The notes below the pieces were generated by a model that was not told the DNA's origin, made no database searches, and was given only the letters and a program-made list of their open reading frames with translations. From Actinomycetota bacterium (lineage in GTDB: Bacteria > Actinomycetota > Acidimicrobiia > Spongiisociales > ZC4RG35), in NCBI GenBank assembly GCA_027296205.1, contig JAPUJM010000207.1:1-12379 (forward strand): DNA of 12,379 nt, read 5' to 3'. This document shows, piece by piece, positions 6,011 through 12,379 of this stretch. A program made the position numbers and the translations under genes. The number at the start of each line of letters is the position of its first letter. Within the stretch, counting starts at the first letter, position 1.

Positions 6011-6526
6011 ATGGAAACCCTCAAAGCTCTTCAATCCAGACGAAACGTCCGCACCTACCAGGACCGACCCATTCCAAACGAGGATCTGGAAACCATTCTG
6101 GAAGCGGGTAGACGGTCGCCTTCTTCAAGGAACGAGCAGCGTTGGGACTTCATTGTGTGCACCGACCGGAACCAATTGACCCGGCTTGCCGAGGTGTGGC
6201 GTGGTGCAAGCTTCGTTGCCACCTCCGCTGCGACTATCGCTCTGATCGCTCCCGCCGCGGAGGACACCAGAGTGAGGGAGTCGATTCACTACGACCTTGG
6301 TCAAGCGACCATGGCAATGATGATGGCGGCAGTTGACCTGGGAATCGGATCGGGGCACACCGCCGTCGCCGACCAGGTACTCGCCCGTGACGTACTCGAT
6401 CACCCGGAAAACAGGTTCTGTGCATGGCTGGTTGCTTTGGGGTATCCAGCAGACCGTCCATTAACACCGATCAACACCCCAAACCGGCGAGACTTCGAGC
6501 AAGTGGTCCACTGGGATAGTTGGTAA
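6011..6526 (+). CDS. Nitroreductase family protein (FMN-dependent)
   Basis: A 171-residue soluble flavoprotein, somewhat short for the family (about 180-220). Visible motifs: RRNVRTYQDRPIP (10-22), the N-terminal FMN phosphate-binding signature; SPSSRNEQRW (36-45), equivalent to the usual APSxxNxQPW substrate/flavin loop; a central hydrophobic helix ending in DLGIGS (109-114); and LVALGYP (140-146) with the C-terminal PNRRDFEQVVHWDSW. These enzymes reduce nitro compounds, quinones or enones with NAD(P)H; the substrate cannot be predicted. The ATG at 6011 begins directly at METLKALQSRR, as the family does, and lies just after a -10 box. It stands alone between two identical 20-nt repeats and no neighbour shares its strand or function, suggesting acquisition as a unit. 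Confidence 0.92.
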   Translation: METLKALQSRRNVRTYQDRPIPNEDLETILEAGRRSPSSRNEQRWDFIVCTDRNQLTRLAEVWRGASFVATSAATIALIAPAAEDTRVRESIHYDLGQATMAMMMAAVDLGIGSGHTAVADQVLARDVLDHPENRFCAWLVALGYPADRPLTPINTPNRRDFEQVVHWDSW

Positions 6527-6549
6527 CCAGCCATTCGGGCTGACCGCAA

Positions 6550-6569
6550 CATAAGTGCCGTTATGTGCG
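6550..6569 (+). repeat. dif-like direct repeat, copy 3
   Basis: CATAAGTGCCGTTATGTGCG, identical to 5952-5971. The similarity continues loosely beyond the 20 nt (TTGTGC after copy 2, TCGTGC after copy 3), so the repeated unit may be longer than the core. It begins 23 nt after the nitroreductase stop and ends 42 nt before the open frame of a 5'-truncated DUF1269 remnant. Confidence 0.7.
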
Positions 6570-6611
6570 AGAGTCGTGCTGCGTTCGTCTGTCTGTTGGT
6601 TGTTGGCGTAA

Positions 6612-6779
6612 AGCTCGAACCTGGAGGAAGCCGCCAACGAGTTGGAACCGGGCACTTCGGCGTTCGTGGCGGTAGTAGAAGACCAGTGGATTGAGCAGAT
6701 CGGCAAGACTGCGGAGGGTTACAACAAACTCGCCAAGCAGACGATCGACGCCGACTCAGCCGTTCATCTTGGCATCTAG
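6612..6779 (+). pseudogene. C-terminal remnant of a DUF1269 protein
   Basis: This plus-strand frame, ending at TAG 6777-6779, translates from 6621 as LEEAANELEPGTSAFVAVVE and continues EDQWIEQIGKTAEGYNKLAK to a final HLGI. It aligns without gaps to residues 110-161 of the intact protein encoded at 11218-11715; by hand count 37 of 52 positions are identical. The N-terminal two thirds, including the glycine-rich hydrophobic stretch and any start codon, are missing: the frame is closed by TAA at 6609-6611, and upstream sequence bears no resemblance to the family. It is on the opposite strand to its intact relatives. The break lies about 50 nt downstream of a dif-like site, consistent with rearrangement there. 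Confidence 0.85.
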
Positions 6780-6866
6780 CCGAAGACCAGACACCGGGCC
6801 AACAAGACGTTGCTACAACCGACATTGACGGATTGGAAAGGCGCGACGTAGCGCGTAGTCGAGGAC

Positions 6867-8597
6867 TTATTCGTCGTGGCCTATCACATCTCGTAGGCGC
6901 TGGGTGTCGGCGTCTGTCCATCTTTCGGGAGCGGACAGCGCCGCCCAGCCGTCTACAACATTGGCGCCGTACTTGTGACCGTGACCGGCTGGGACGCCGG
7001 TCGAGAAGGCCAGGTCGCCGGCCATTTGCCAGAAGGTGATCAGCGGCAACCACATCATGTCCGGGGTTACGTCGGGTCCCCGCGGATCACCCAGCCAATC
7101 GGGCGGCGAGTAAACCAGGGCCGGATTTGAATAGGTGATCGGATCAGACGAGTTCGACAGATAGACGATGCCAGGCGACAACCACGGAGAGGTCGGCTGG
7201 GATAGGTCGTCCGGCACGACAGCGACGCGAACCTCCTGCCCATTCAGGTAGACGGCACGCCACTCGGGGCTGCCTTCGTCGCGGTTTTCGGTGATGTCGT
7301 TATGGATCGGGTTGACGAAGGTAGGACCCACCAACAGGGCTCCATCTACCTTGTTGAGCAGATCCTTGACGTCGTCGAACGCCCTTTCTGTGCCGTATGA
7401 ACCGAGACTCTCGCCATACACCAACAGCAGAGGCCGGTGGTCCTCCGGCAACTGCGACCACCATTCGTGTACTCCGTTCACCAGCGTCCGGCCGGCGCTG
7501 GCCGCCTTCTTCCTGTCTAACACGAACGAGATCCAACTGGGCAAGTAGGAATACTGAAGGCCGACGATGGCCGTGTCTCCGTTGTGCATGTACTCGAGCG
7601 AGGCCGCAACCTTTTCGTTGATCCAGCCAGTGCCGGTGGTGGTGGCGATCATGATCACCGACCGATCCCACGCCTCAGTCCGGTCCAGCTCTGCAACCGC
7701 CAGAGCAACCTGTTCCTCGACCGACCCGGCCGACTCTAACCCGACGTAAACCCGGATCGGTTCCGTCGCCGGCTCCCGGGTAAAGGCGTCCTCGATGGGT
7801 CGGGAGCGAAGCAGTGCATTGAAAACGATGATGTCGGTCATGGTCGGTCCGCCGCCAGTTCCCGTGAAGTCCCTTCCTTTTACGCCCAGTGAGTCCCAGG
7901 AGATGAGCGAAGCGGGGCCGCCCGACCTCAGGGTCGAAGTGGGCTCGTTGATTCCCTCTGATGTTCCCTCGTTAACCACCGAGAAGAAGCCGTTCACCAG
8001 ATAAACCATGTTGTCGAACACGAATCCTGATAGAAAGCCGACGAAGAGGAACACCGCAAGACCGGCTCCGCTGATCATCGCGATCCTGCGGGGCATGACC
8101 AGATCTAGCAGCAGTCCGATTCCCAAGCCCAGGGCCCGAAAAAGGCGGGAGATCACCAGGAACAGATAGCCAAACACCAGTGCGGCGATAACCATGTATC
8201 CCCACTCCAACACTGTCTGCTGGGGAGAGCCCATCAGGTCCCTTACGACCTTGTCCCACTGCGCTCCCAGGTACAAGAAGACGCCACCAATGAGCAAGGA
8301 CGCTGGAAGCAGGAGCCGCCATGCCCACCGCTTGAATTGGGGGCTCGGCTCGCGCACCCCGAAGAAGCGGATAAGGGCCGAAATGGCGCTGCCGATCCCG
8401 AAGCCGACCAGTGCCGTGACACCGCTCACTACGCCCTGGAGGTACCACGGCCGTGGAAGCAGCGAGGGTGTGAGCGAAATACTGAATAGGATGAGAGCGC
8501 CAACGAGGCCGCCGAAAGGCAGATGCCGCCAGAAAACCCACCTCAGCCCGCGGCGGATGCGCCTCGGAGACTCGTCGTCGGTCACAGCGGAAAGCAT
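6867..8597 (-). CDS. Abhydrolase_9-family membrane alpha/beta-hydrolase
   Basis: A 576-residue protein of the family pairing an N-terminal membrane domain (Abhydrolase_9_N, PF15420) with a C-terminal alpha/beta-hydrolase domain (Abhydrolase_9, PF10081). The N-terminal half has about five or six hydrophobic segments (near 26-42, 52-80, 94-111, 130-160, 173-206) and the signature SLTPSLLPRPWYLQG (41-55). The hydrolase half contains GRDFTGTGGG (241-250), TTTGTGW (319-325), the nucleophile elbow GESLG with S397, an acid candidate D485 in SNSSDPITY, and histidines 539/541 in AGHGHKYG. Substrate unknown; a lipid or ester at the membrane is plausible. ATG at 8597 lacks a ribosome binding site. An in-frame GTG at 8585 lies 7 nt after a TATGCT hexamer and could be a leaderless start, giving 572 residues. 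Confidence 0.93.
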   Translation of the reverse strand: MLSAVTDDESPRRIRRGLRWVFWRHLPFGGLVGALILFSISLTPSLLPRPWYLQGVVSGVTALVGFGIGSAISALIRFFGVREPSPQFKRWAWRLLLPASLLIGGVFLYLGAQWDKVVRDLMGSPQQTVLEWGYMVIAALVFGYLFLVISRLFRALGLGIGLLLDLVMPRRIAMISGAGLAVFLFVGFLSGFVFDNMVYLVNGFFSVVNEGTSEGINEPTSTLRSGGPASLISWDSLGVKGRDFTGTGGGPTMTDIIVFNALLRSRPIEDAFTREPATEPIRVYVGLESAGSVEEQVALAVAELDRTEAWDRSVIMIATTTGTGWINEKVAASLEYMHNGDTAIVGLQYSYLPSWISFVLDRKKAASAGRTLVNGVHEWWSQLPEDHRPLLLVYGESLGSYGTERAFDDVKDLLNKVDGALLVGPTFVNPIHNDITENRDEGSPEWRAVYLNGQEVRVAVVPDDLSQPTSPWLSPGIVYLSNSSDPITYSNPALVYSPPDWLGDPRGPDVTPDMMWLPLITFWQMAGDLAFSTGVPAGHGHKYGANVVDGWAALSAPERWTDADTQRLRDVIGHDE

Positions 8598-8685
8598 ACA
8601 GTTCGCATCAAGGTCCCGTTCAAGGGCGCGACGACGACTGCCGTCGGATTCGTAGTCTCCTGTCTGTGGCTCCGTTCAGAATGTC

Positions 8686-8709
8686 GGCCCACATTGAATT
8701 TGGCCCACA
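8686..8709 (+). repeat. Direct repeat GGCCCACA in a divergent intergenic region
   Basis: GGCCCACA occurs at 8686-8693 and 8702-8709, 16 bp apart, in the 238-nt gap between the divergent Abhydrolase_9 and diacylglycerol-kinase genes. A related pair (GGCCCAC at 5265 and 5274) lies in the gene-poor segment at 5262-5283, with the same GTCGGCCCAC lead-in. It could be a shared binding site; only weak support. Confidence 0.25.
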
Positions 8710-8819
8710 CCACCGTCTGAGCTCGTCGCTTTCGCTTGTCTGATTCGGAGCGGCTGGCCCTTTGGGCGGGGGAGCATTGGACCGACTGCGATCTGGGCCG
8801 CGACCGACGGAATACGCCC

Positions 8820-8828
8820 GGGTAGTTT
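8820..8828 (+). promoter_or_regulatory. Leaderless-type -10 element (GGGTAGTTT)
   Basis: TAGTTT at 8823-8828 fits TANNNT, is preceded by GGG, and ends 7 nt before the ATG at 8836. No Shine-Dalgarno sequence fits in between. The same GGGTAGYTT lies before the nitroreductase start. No clear -35 hexamer at 17-18 nt. Confidence 0.45.
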
Positions 8829-8835
8829 CGCCTGT

Positions 8836-10233
8836 ATGTCGGATCGCGATCACAGACCACGACGACGTCGGCTTGCGGCTGCAGCTGCCTTTGGCCTTCT
8901 CCTTTGGGCGGTACTGGTGGCAGTGGCTCTCTTGCTTGGGAACCTCGACCGCCTACTCATAGTGGTCTTTGCGATATCGGTCGGAGCGGCCGCTCTCTTT
9001 GTAGCCGTCACCAGGCGCGATTGGGTGCGCCTTGCCGGGTGGGTTGTCGTCGGCGTCGTGCTCTTCGTGCTGGTTCGACTGGTGATCGACAGACCTGAGG
9101 ATCTGGGGTCGATCCTCCTTGTCAGCGTCTTCGCCTTCGGCGGGGTGACCTCGGCCCGTTATGCGATGCACCTCGACATGGCGACCCTCCAGGAGAGCCC
9201 CAACCCTGGAGTGGCAGTGGGACGGTCCCGACAAGGCGTTCTGATTATGAACCTCAAATCGGGTGGCGGAAAAGTCGAGGAGTTCGATCTCGTAAATGAA
9301 ACCCGCCGCCGTGGAGTCGAGCCGGTCGTTCTCAAACCCGGTGATGATCTACTCCAGGTCGCTATGGACGCAGTCGAAGCCGGAGCAGATGTCATCGGGA
9401 TGGCCGGCGGCGACGGATCTCAGGCTTTGGTCGCCACCGTCGCCTCCCAACACGACGTTGCCTATGTCTGCGTACCCGCGGGCACCCGCAATCATTTCGC
9501 ATTGGACCTCGGCTTGGACCGAACCGACCTCGTAGGTGCGCTGGATGCCTTCACCGACGGTGTGGAACGACGGGTCGACCTGGCCAAGGTAGGAGACCGG
9601 GTCTTCGTCAACAACGTGTCGCTGGGTATCTACGCCAGAATCGTCCAGTCCGACGAGTACCGAGACGCGAAGGCGCAGACGGCATTGACCATGCTTCCGG
9701 ATCTATTTGGACCGGACGCAGAACCGTTCGACCTCCGATTTGTCGGGCCGGACGGACACGCCTATCCGTCAGCGCACATGATGCTGGTCTCCAACAACCC
9801 CTATCAACTCACTCAGATCCTGGGCCGCGCCACCCGCGCACGAATGGATTCCGGGCTGCTGGGGGTTGTGACTGTGCGGATCGACGACGCCTCATACATC
9901 GCGGAGTTGGTTGCGCTCGAAGCCGCCGGTCAGATCGGCCGTTTTCGGGGTTGGCTCGAGTGGACGCCGTCGGGTTTCACCGTTGATTCTCTCAGCCCGA
10001 TCGAGGCCGGTATCGACGGCGAGGCGCTGGTCCTTGAGCCGCCGCTGGAATTCGTCAGCATGCCGGGTGCTCTTCGAGTCAGACTTCCGCGTCACGCCCC
10101 TGGTCTGTCCCCAGCTGCGATCGCAGCTGCGTCGAGGCTGAGGAGCGACAACGTCCGGAGGCTGTGGGCGATCGCTCGAGGTGAGGACCTCCGGACCCGC
10201 ACATACTGGCATTCGTGTACTAGCCGACTTTGA
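8836..10233 (+). CDS. Membrane-anchored diacylglycerol/lipid kinase family protein
   Basis: A 465-residue protein with two parts. Residues 13-107 hold about four hydrophobic helices (13-34, 40-58, 63-83, 91-107) after a basic N-terminus. From about 132 a DAGK catalytic domain (PF00781, the YegS/DgkB-like fold) begins, with NLKSGGGK (139-146, usually NPxSG), the nucleotide-binding GGDGS (191-195), PAGTRNHFALDLGL (214-227), NNVSLGIYA (259-267) and, near the C-terminus, IDGEAL (393-398). It probably phosphorylates a membrane lipid such as diacylglycerol, or a related lipid or polyol acceptor, at the inner face; the substrate is not predictable. The membrane domain is an addition relative to soluble YegS/DgkB. 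ATG at 8836 is preceded by a -10 box and no ribosome binding site. The gene converges on, and overlaps by 14 nt, the hydrolase gene ending at 10220. Confidence 0.9.
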   Translation: MSDRDHRPRRRRLAAAAAFGLLLWAVLVAVALLLGNLDRLLIVVFAISVGAAALFVAVTRRDWVRLAGWVVVGVVLFVLVRLVIDRPEDLGSILLVSVFAFGGVTSARYAMHLDMATLQESPNPGVAVGRSRQGVLIMNLKSGGGKVEEFDLVNETRRRGVEPVVLKPGDDLLQVAMDAVEAGADVIGMAGGDGSQALVATVASQHDVAYVCVPAGTRNHFALDLGLDRTDLVGALDAFTDGVERRVDLAKVGDRVFVNNVSLGIYARIVQSDEYRDAKAQTALTMLPDLFGPDAEPFDLRFVGPDGHAYPSAHMMLVSNNPYQLTQILGRATRARMDSGLLGVVTVRIDDASYIAELVALEAAGQIGRFRGWLEWTPSGFTVDSLSPIEAGIDGEALVLEPPLEFVSMPGALRVRLPRHAPGLSPAAIAAASRLRSDNVRRLWAIARGEDLRTRTYWHSCTSRL

Positions 10234-11083
10234 GCAGCCTGCTCAGGATCTCGTCGGCGTGGGAGTACATGATGAAGTGGCCTTCTCCTTCGTAGAAGGT
10301 CGCCTCCGAATTGGGTATCTCATCGCGGTAGTACTCACCCATCTGAATCGGCACGTTCTGATCGACAGTGCCATAGAAGAGTGAGACAGGAATCTCGATG
10401 TCTTCACACTCGAACCCCCACTCCCCGAGGAAAGTACGGGCGTCCCAGTAGGCACCTTGCGACCCGTTCTTGACCATCTCTCCGAAGTTATCGAAGAACC
10501 CATCAAACCGTGGGGTGTCTAACAGAGCCAACTCATCGTCGGGCAAGAGGGAACCGATCCCTTTCGCGATCGAGTCCGGGTTCTTGACCATCCTCCCCAT
10601 CAAGGCGACGTAGGGGCGGGTCAACACCGGAGCACTACCTCCTAGCCAGAGTGCCAAACGAACAAACCCGGGCATCCCCCGGGTCGCCCCCTTGAACGAA
10701 AGCGGTGAGATGCCGGCCACGATGGCAGCCGACGTGATCCTGCCGGGAAGCTGATAAGCGCAGGCCGCAACGTACGGCCCGCCAAATGAGTGACCGCAAA
10801 CCGCGAACTTGTCTAATCCCAGCGCGTCGGCCAGCACAGACACATCGTCTGGCCAGTCCAGTAGCCGGCGATGTTCCTGGAAATCCGACGATCCACAGCC
10901 GGGCCGGTCAACCGAAATCACCCGCACGCCGAGTTCTCGGGCTACCGCATCGTTGGGTGCGAAGTCGAGTCGCGAGCCGATCCAACCGTGGAAGAAAAAG
11001 ACCGGACTGCCTTCGCGATCTCCGTACCCCTGAAACCCGATCTGCCTGCCATCGGGAAGCTGCACATAGTCGGCTTCAGGCAT
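10220..11083 (-). CDS. Alpha/beta hydrolase
   Basis: A soluble single-domain alpha/beta-hydrolase-fold enzyme of 287 residues. The oxyanion-hole motif is FFFHGWIGS (29-37), followed by the conserved VDRPGCGSSD (58-67). The nucleophile elbow is GHSFGG with S99; the acid is D241 in FYGTVDQNVP; the base is H269 in EGEGHF. A cap region lies at about 128-222. The start at MPEADYVQLPDGRQI suits the fold, whose first beta strand carries DGRxI. No signal peptide, so cytoplasmic. The catalytic triad is complete but the reaction (ester, epoxide, haloalkane or other) cannot be told from this sequence. ATG at 11083 follows a -10-like GGGTAAAGT by 9 nt. The gene faces the lipid kinase tail to tail with overlapping 3' ends and is separated from the DUF1269 gene by 134 nt. 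Confidence 0.92.
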   Translation of the reverse strand: MPEADYVQLPDGRQIGFQGYGDREGSPVFFFHGWIGSRLDFAPNDAVARELGVRVISVDRPGCGSSDFQEHRRLLDWPDDVSVLADALGLDKFAVCGHSFGGPYVAACAYQLPGRITSAAIVAGISPLSFKGATRGMPGFVRLALWLGGSAPVLTRPYVALMGRMVKNPDSIAKGIGSLLPDDELALLDTPRFDGFFDNFGEMVKNGSQGAYWDARTFLGEWGFECEDIEIPVSLFYGTVDQNVPIQMGEYYRDEIPNSEATFYEGEGHFIMYSHADEILSRLLKVG

Positions 11084-11092
11084 CAGATTTCC

Positions 11093-11101
11093 ACTTTACC
11101 C
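11093..11101 (-). promoter_or_regulatory. Candidate -10 element (GGGTAAAGT) of the alpha/beta hydrolase
   Basis: On the minus strand GGGTAAAGT contains TAAAGT, a TANNNT hexamer ending 9 nt before the ATG at 11083. That would give a leader of only 2-3 nt. It shares the GGG prefix with the other candidate promoters in this window. A GGAAA between it and the ATG is too close and weak to be a convincing ribosome binding site. Confidence 0.35.
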
Positions 11102-11116
11102 ACCAGTCGACACCCG

Positions 11117-11140
11117 CTGCCTCGAAACACCCGAGGGCAG
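11117..11140 (-). terminator. Hairpin downstream of the first DUF1269 gene
   Basis: CTGCCTCG (11117-11124) pairs with CGAGGGCAG (11132-11140) with one bulged base and a 7-nt loop. It lies 78-101 nt past the DUF1269 stop and just upstream of the hydrolase promoter, where a terminator would be useful. No U-run follows, so the call is weak. Confidence 0.3.
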
Positions 11141-11217
11141 AGGCTGGTCAGGCAATACAGGACTACCGCCCACCAAACCGGCTACGGATCGGCAAAGGAT
11201 GCGAAGGTTTCGGCCTG

Positions 11218-11715
11218 TTAGCCCTCGACGACGATACCTAGGGAAACGGCCGCATCGGCGTCCAGAGCGTGCTCGGCGAGCTTGCTGTATCCCTCCGCCG
11301 CCTTCTGCATCTGCTCGATCCATTCGTCCTCGACGACCGCAACAAACGCTGAGGTGCCCGGTTCCAGATCCTTGGCGGCATCCCAAAGCTCGTCGCTTTT
11401 GAGAGCCTCCTTGCCGAGCTTGCCCGAACCGGCTCCGATGCCGGCCCCAAGCAACGCCCCACCGATCAAGCTCGGCGGAAAGATGAGTCCGATGACTCCA
11501 CCGATGATCGCGCCCCGTTTGGCCCACGTCTTGACGCTGGGAACGGACTCCTGTTTGACATGAACCTCCCCATCTATGTCGCGGCTGATGACCGCAGCAT
11601 CAACAATGTCGATGGTGCCGTCCTTGGCCATATCCTTGAGGACGTCCATCGCTCCCGACGCACCGTCCTCGGTTGGGAACGTAGCCATCATGATTTCAAA
11701 ACCTTCAACGCCCAT
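11218..11715 (-). CDS. DUF1269-family protein
   Basis: A 165-residue protein of unknown function. Residues 6-60 form a small alpha/beta domain (EIMMATFPTEDGASGAMDVL onwards, with AAVISRDIDGEVHVKQ), as in DUF1269 (PF06897). Residues 67-98 form a glycine-rich hydrophobic hairpin (GAIIGGVIGLIFPPSLIGGA onwards) that could insert in or lie on a membrane. A C-terminal segment, LEPGTSAFVAVVED, is followed by a helical tail. Function is not established for the family. ATG at 11715 is preceded by AGGAG (11729-11725) with a 9-nt spacer. It lies 66 nt downstream of a second DUF1269 gene on the same strand and probably shares its transcript, unless the hairpin at 11745-11767 separates them. A broken paralogue of its C-terminal third is at 6612-6779. 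Confidence 0.85.
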   Translation of the reverse strand: MGVEGFEIMMATFPTEDGASGAMDVLKDMAKDGTIDIVDAAVISRDIDGEVHVKQESVPSVKTWAKRGAIIGGVIGLIFPPSLIGGALLGAGIGAGSGKLGKEALKSDELWDAAKDLEPGTSAFVAVVEDEWIEQMQKAAEGYSKLAEHALDADAAVSLGIVVEG

Positions 11716-11744
11716 AACCCTTGTCTCCTATCGTGTCTATCCAT

Positions 11745-11767
11745 GGTGAGGTCAATGCGACCTCACC
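11745..11767. repeat. Perfect 9-bp stem-loop between the two DUF1269 genes
   Basis: GGTGAGGTC (11745-11753) and GACCTCACC (11759-11767) form a perfect inverted repeat around a 5-nt loop. It lies 15 nt past the stop of the 11782-12372 gene and 30 nt before the start of the next. It could be an attenuator or mRNA-stabilising hairpin, or an operator. No U-run is present on the minus strand, so it is not a classical terminator. Confidence 0.6.
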
Positions 11768-11781
11768 GGTATCGGTGAACT

Positions 11782-12372
11782 TCAGTCTTCGACCGCTTCG
11801 GAAAGCCGTGCGGTGATCTCGGGCTGCAATGTGGTGTGGAGGATGGTGCCACCCTCGAAACGGTCCAGAACCTCCATGGCAGCGTCCACATTGGTGAACT
11901 CGACCGTCGCCACGATCGCTGAGCTATCCGGCCCCAGGCCCTGCGCCACCTCTTTGAGATAGTCGTCGTCGATCCCGAGATCCAAACCCTTAGCGGCTAA
12001 GGCGCCTCCGCCAGCACCCAACAGCGCGCCTCCCATCAGACCTCTACCGGTCAGCATTCCTAAAAGACCCCCTGCAACCGCTCCGGCTATGGCACTCTCC
12101 TTGGTGTCCATGTCAGCGGTCTCCTCGACATCGATCACACCGTCAGTGTCACGCCGGACCACCGCAGCCTTGCCCAACTCGACAAGCCGGTCGTCATCCA
12201 ACTGCTCGAGAGTTCCCAGCACCTCATCGGCCTGGTCTACACCATCGAAAGCCACAACAAACATCTCCGTGGGACCACCCTTGGTCTTATCCACGGCGAT
12301 GGCCTTGGCCTTCCCGTAGATGTCCTTTCCTCCCCCGACGAATCGATCGGTTCCGCTCTTCTCATCACTCAT
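11782..12372 (-). CDS. DUF1269-family protein with an N-terminal extension
   Basis: A 196-residue protein. The DUF1269 region starts at about residue 36 (MFVVAFDGVDQADEVLGTLE, then AAVVRRDTDGVIDVEE), followed by a glycine/alanine-rich hydrophobic hairpin at 93-127, LGIDDDYLKEVAQGLGPDSS (131-150), the typical end of the family, and a further 45 or so residues including a second AMEVLDRF-type segment. The first 35 residues are polar and lysine/glycine-rich and not part of the family core. An in-frame TGA at 12378-12376 lies two codons upstream of the ATG at 12372, so the frame is complete in the window. Its ribosome binding site would lie at or beyond the edge. An upstream same-strand gene might end at this point. 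Function unknown. Confidence 0.85.
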   Translation of the reverse strand: MSDEKSGTDRFVGGGKDIYGKAKAIAVDKTKGGPTEMFVVAFDGVDQADEVLGTLEQLDDDRLVELGKAAVVRRDTDGVIDVEETADMDTKESAIAGAVAGGLLGMLTGRGLMGGALLGAGGGALAAKGLDLGIDDDYLKEVAQGLGPDSSAIVATVEFTNVDAAMEVLDRFEGGTILHTTLQPEITARLSEAVED

Positions 12373-12379
12373 TCGTCAT

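Larger units (their letters stand above)
5952..6549. mobile_element. Putative single-gene cassette between direct dif-like sites
   Basis: The interval from the first base of copy 2 to the base before copy 3 is 598 bp. It contains one complete gene (nitroreductase, 6011-6526) with its own promoter, 59 nt after the left site and 23 nt before the right site. Identical spacers and the same orientation are what a tyrosine recombinase would need to excise or insert the unit as a circle carrying one site. No recombinase gene is in the window; host XerC/XerD would have to act in trans. This is an inference from layout only. Confidence 0.3.

Noticed and set aside
5952..6569. Integron attC sites as explanation for the repeats
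   Set aside because: The repeats lack the RYYYAAC/GTTRRRY core pair and the long imperfect hairpin of attC. The short symmetric CATAA-N6-TTATG core fits a double-stranded Xer-type site or an operator better.
5187..6569. CRISPR-like array from three repeat copies
   Set aside because: Spacings are 765 and 598 bp, one interval holds a gene, and the core of copy 1 differs. No cas genes.
11700..11720. CGCCCATAAC at the start of the 11218-11715 gene as a further dif-like half site
   Set aside because: The match comes from the start codon context (GTTATGGGCG) and there is no TTATG partner at 6-nt spacing.

Overview
The window looks like chromosomal DNA of a fairly GC-rich actinobacterium. A member of class Acidimicrobiia or a relative is my guess, not a demonstrated assignment. 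The reasons are the high-GC codon use, the Abhydrolase_9 membrane hydrolase (a mainly actinobacterial family), the DUF1269 proteins, the NarL-type two-component pair, and start codons sitting within 6-9 nt of TANNNT -10 hexamers, as in the leaderless genes common in Actinobacteria. There is no rRNA, tRNA, CRISPR array, transposase or recombinase gene.

Positions 344-5054, all on the minus strand, form a compact sensing and response module. In transcription order it holds a HisKA_3 histidine kinase (5054-3876) and a NarL/LuxR response regulator (3879-3214). A 117-nt gap with several palindromes follows. Then come a CPBP membrane protease/immunity protein (3096-2164), a 68-residue PLDc_N membrane protein (2180-1974), an ABC ATPase (1974-1096) and an ABC permease (1099-344). 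Genes within each half overlap by 1-17 nt. The likely logic is that the kinase senses envelope stress or a peptide, the regulator binds the palindromes upstream of 3096, and the CPBP/PLDc_N/ABC proteins remodel or protect the membrane.

Positions 5055-6866 are accessory in character: about 900 nt without a supportable gene, a nitroreductase-family gene (6011-6526), and the C-terminal remnant of a DUF1269 gene (6612-6779). Three copies of a CATAA-N6-TTATG element lie here (5187, 5952, 6550). The last two are identical over 20 nt, point the same way and bracket exactly the nitroreductase with its promoter. The architecture matches the core of Xer/dif-type recombination sites, so the 598-bp unit may be a mobile single-gene cassette. 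This is the most interesting signal in the window.

Positions 6867-12372 hold ordinary envelope and lipid-type genes: an Abhydrolase_9 membrane hydrolase (minus), a divergent membrane-anchored diacylglycerol-kinase-family protein (plus), a convergent soluble alpha/beta hydrolase (minus), and two consecutive DUF1269 proteins (minus), the first being the closest relative of the broken copy at 6612. Several start codons are preceded closely by GGGTANNNT, suggesting leaderless or near-leaderless transcripts.
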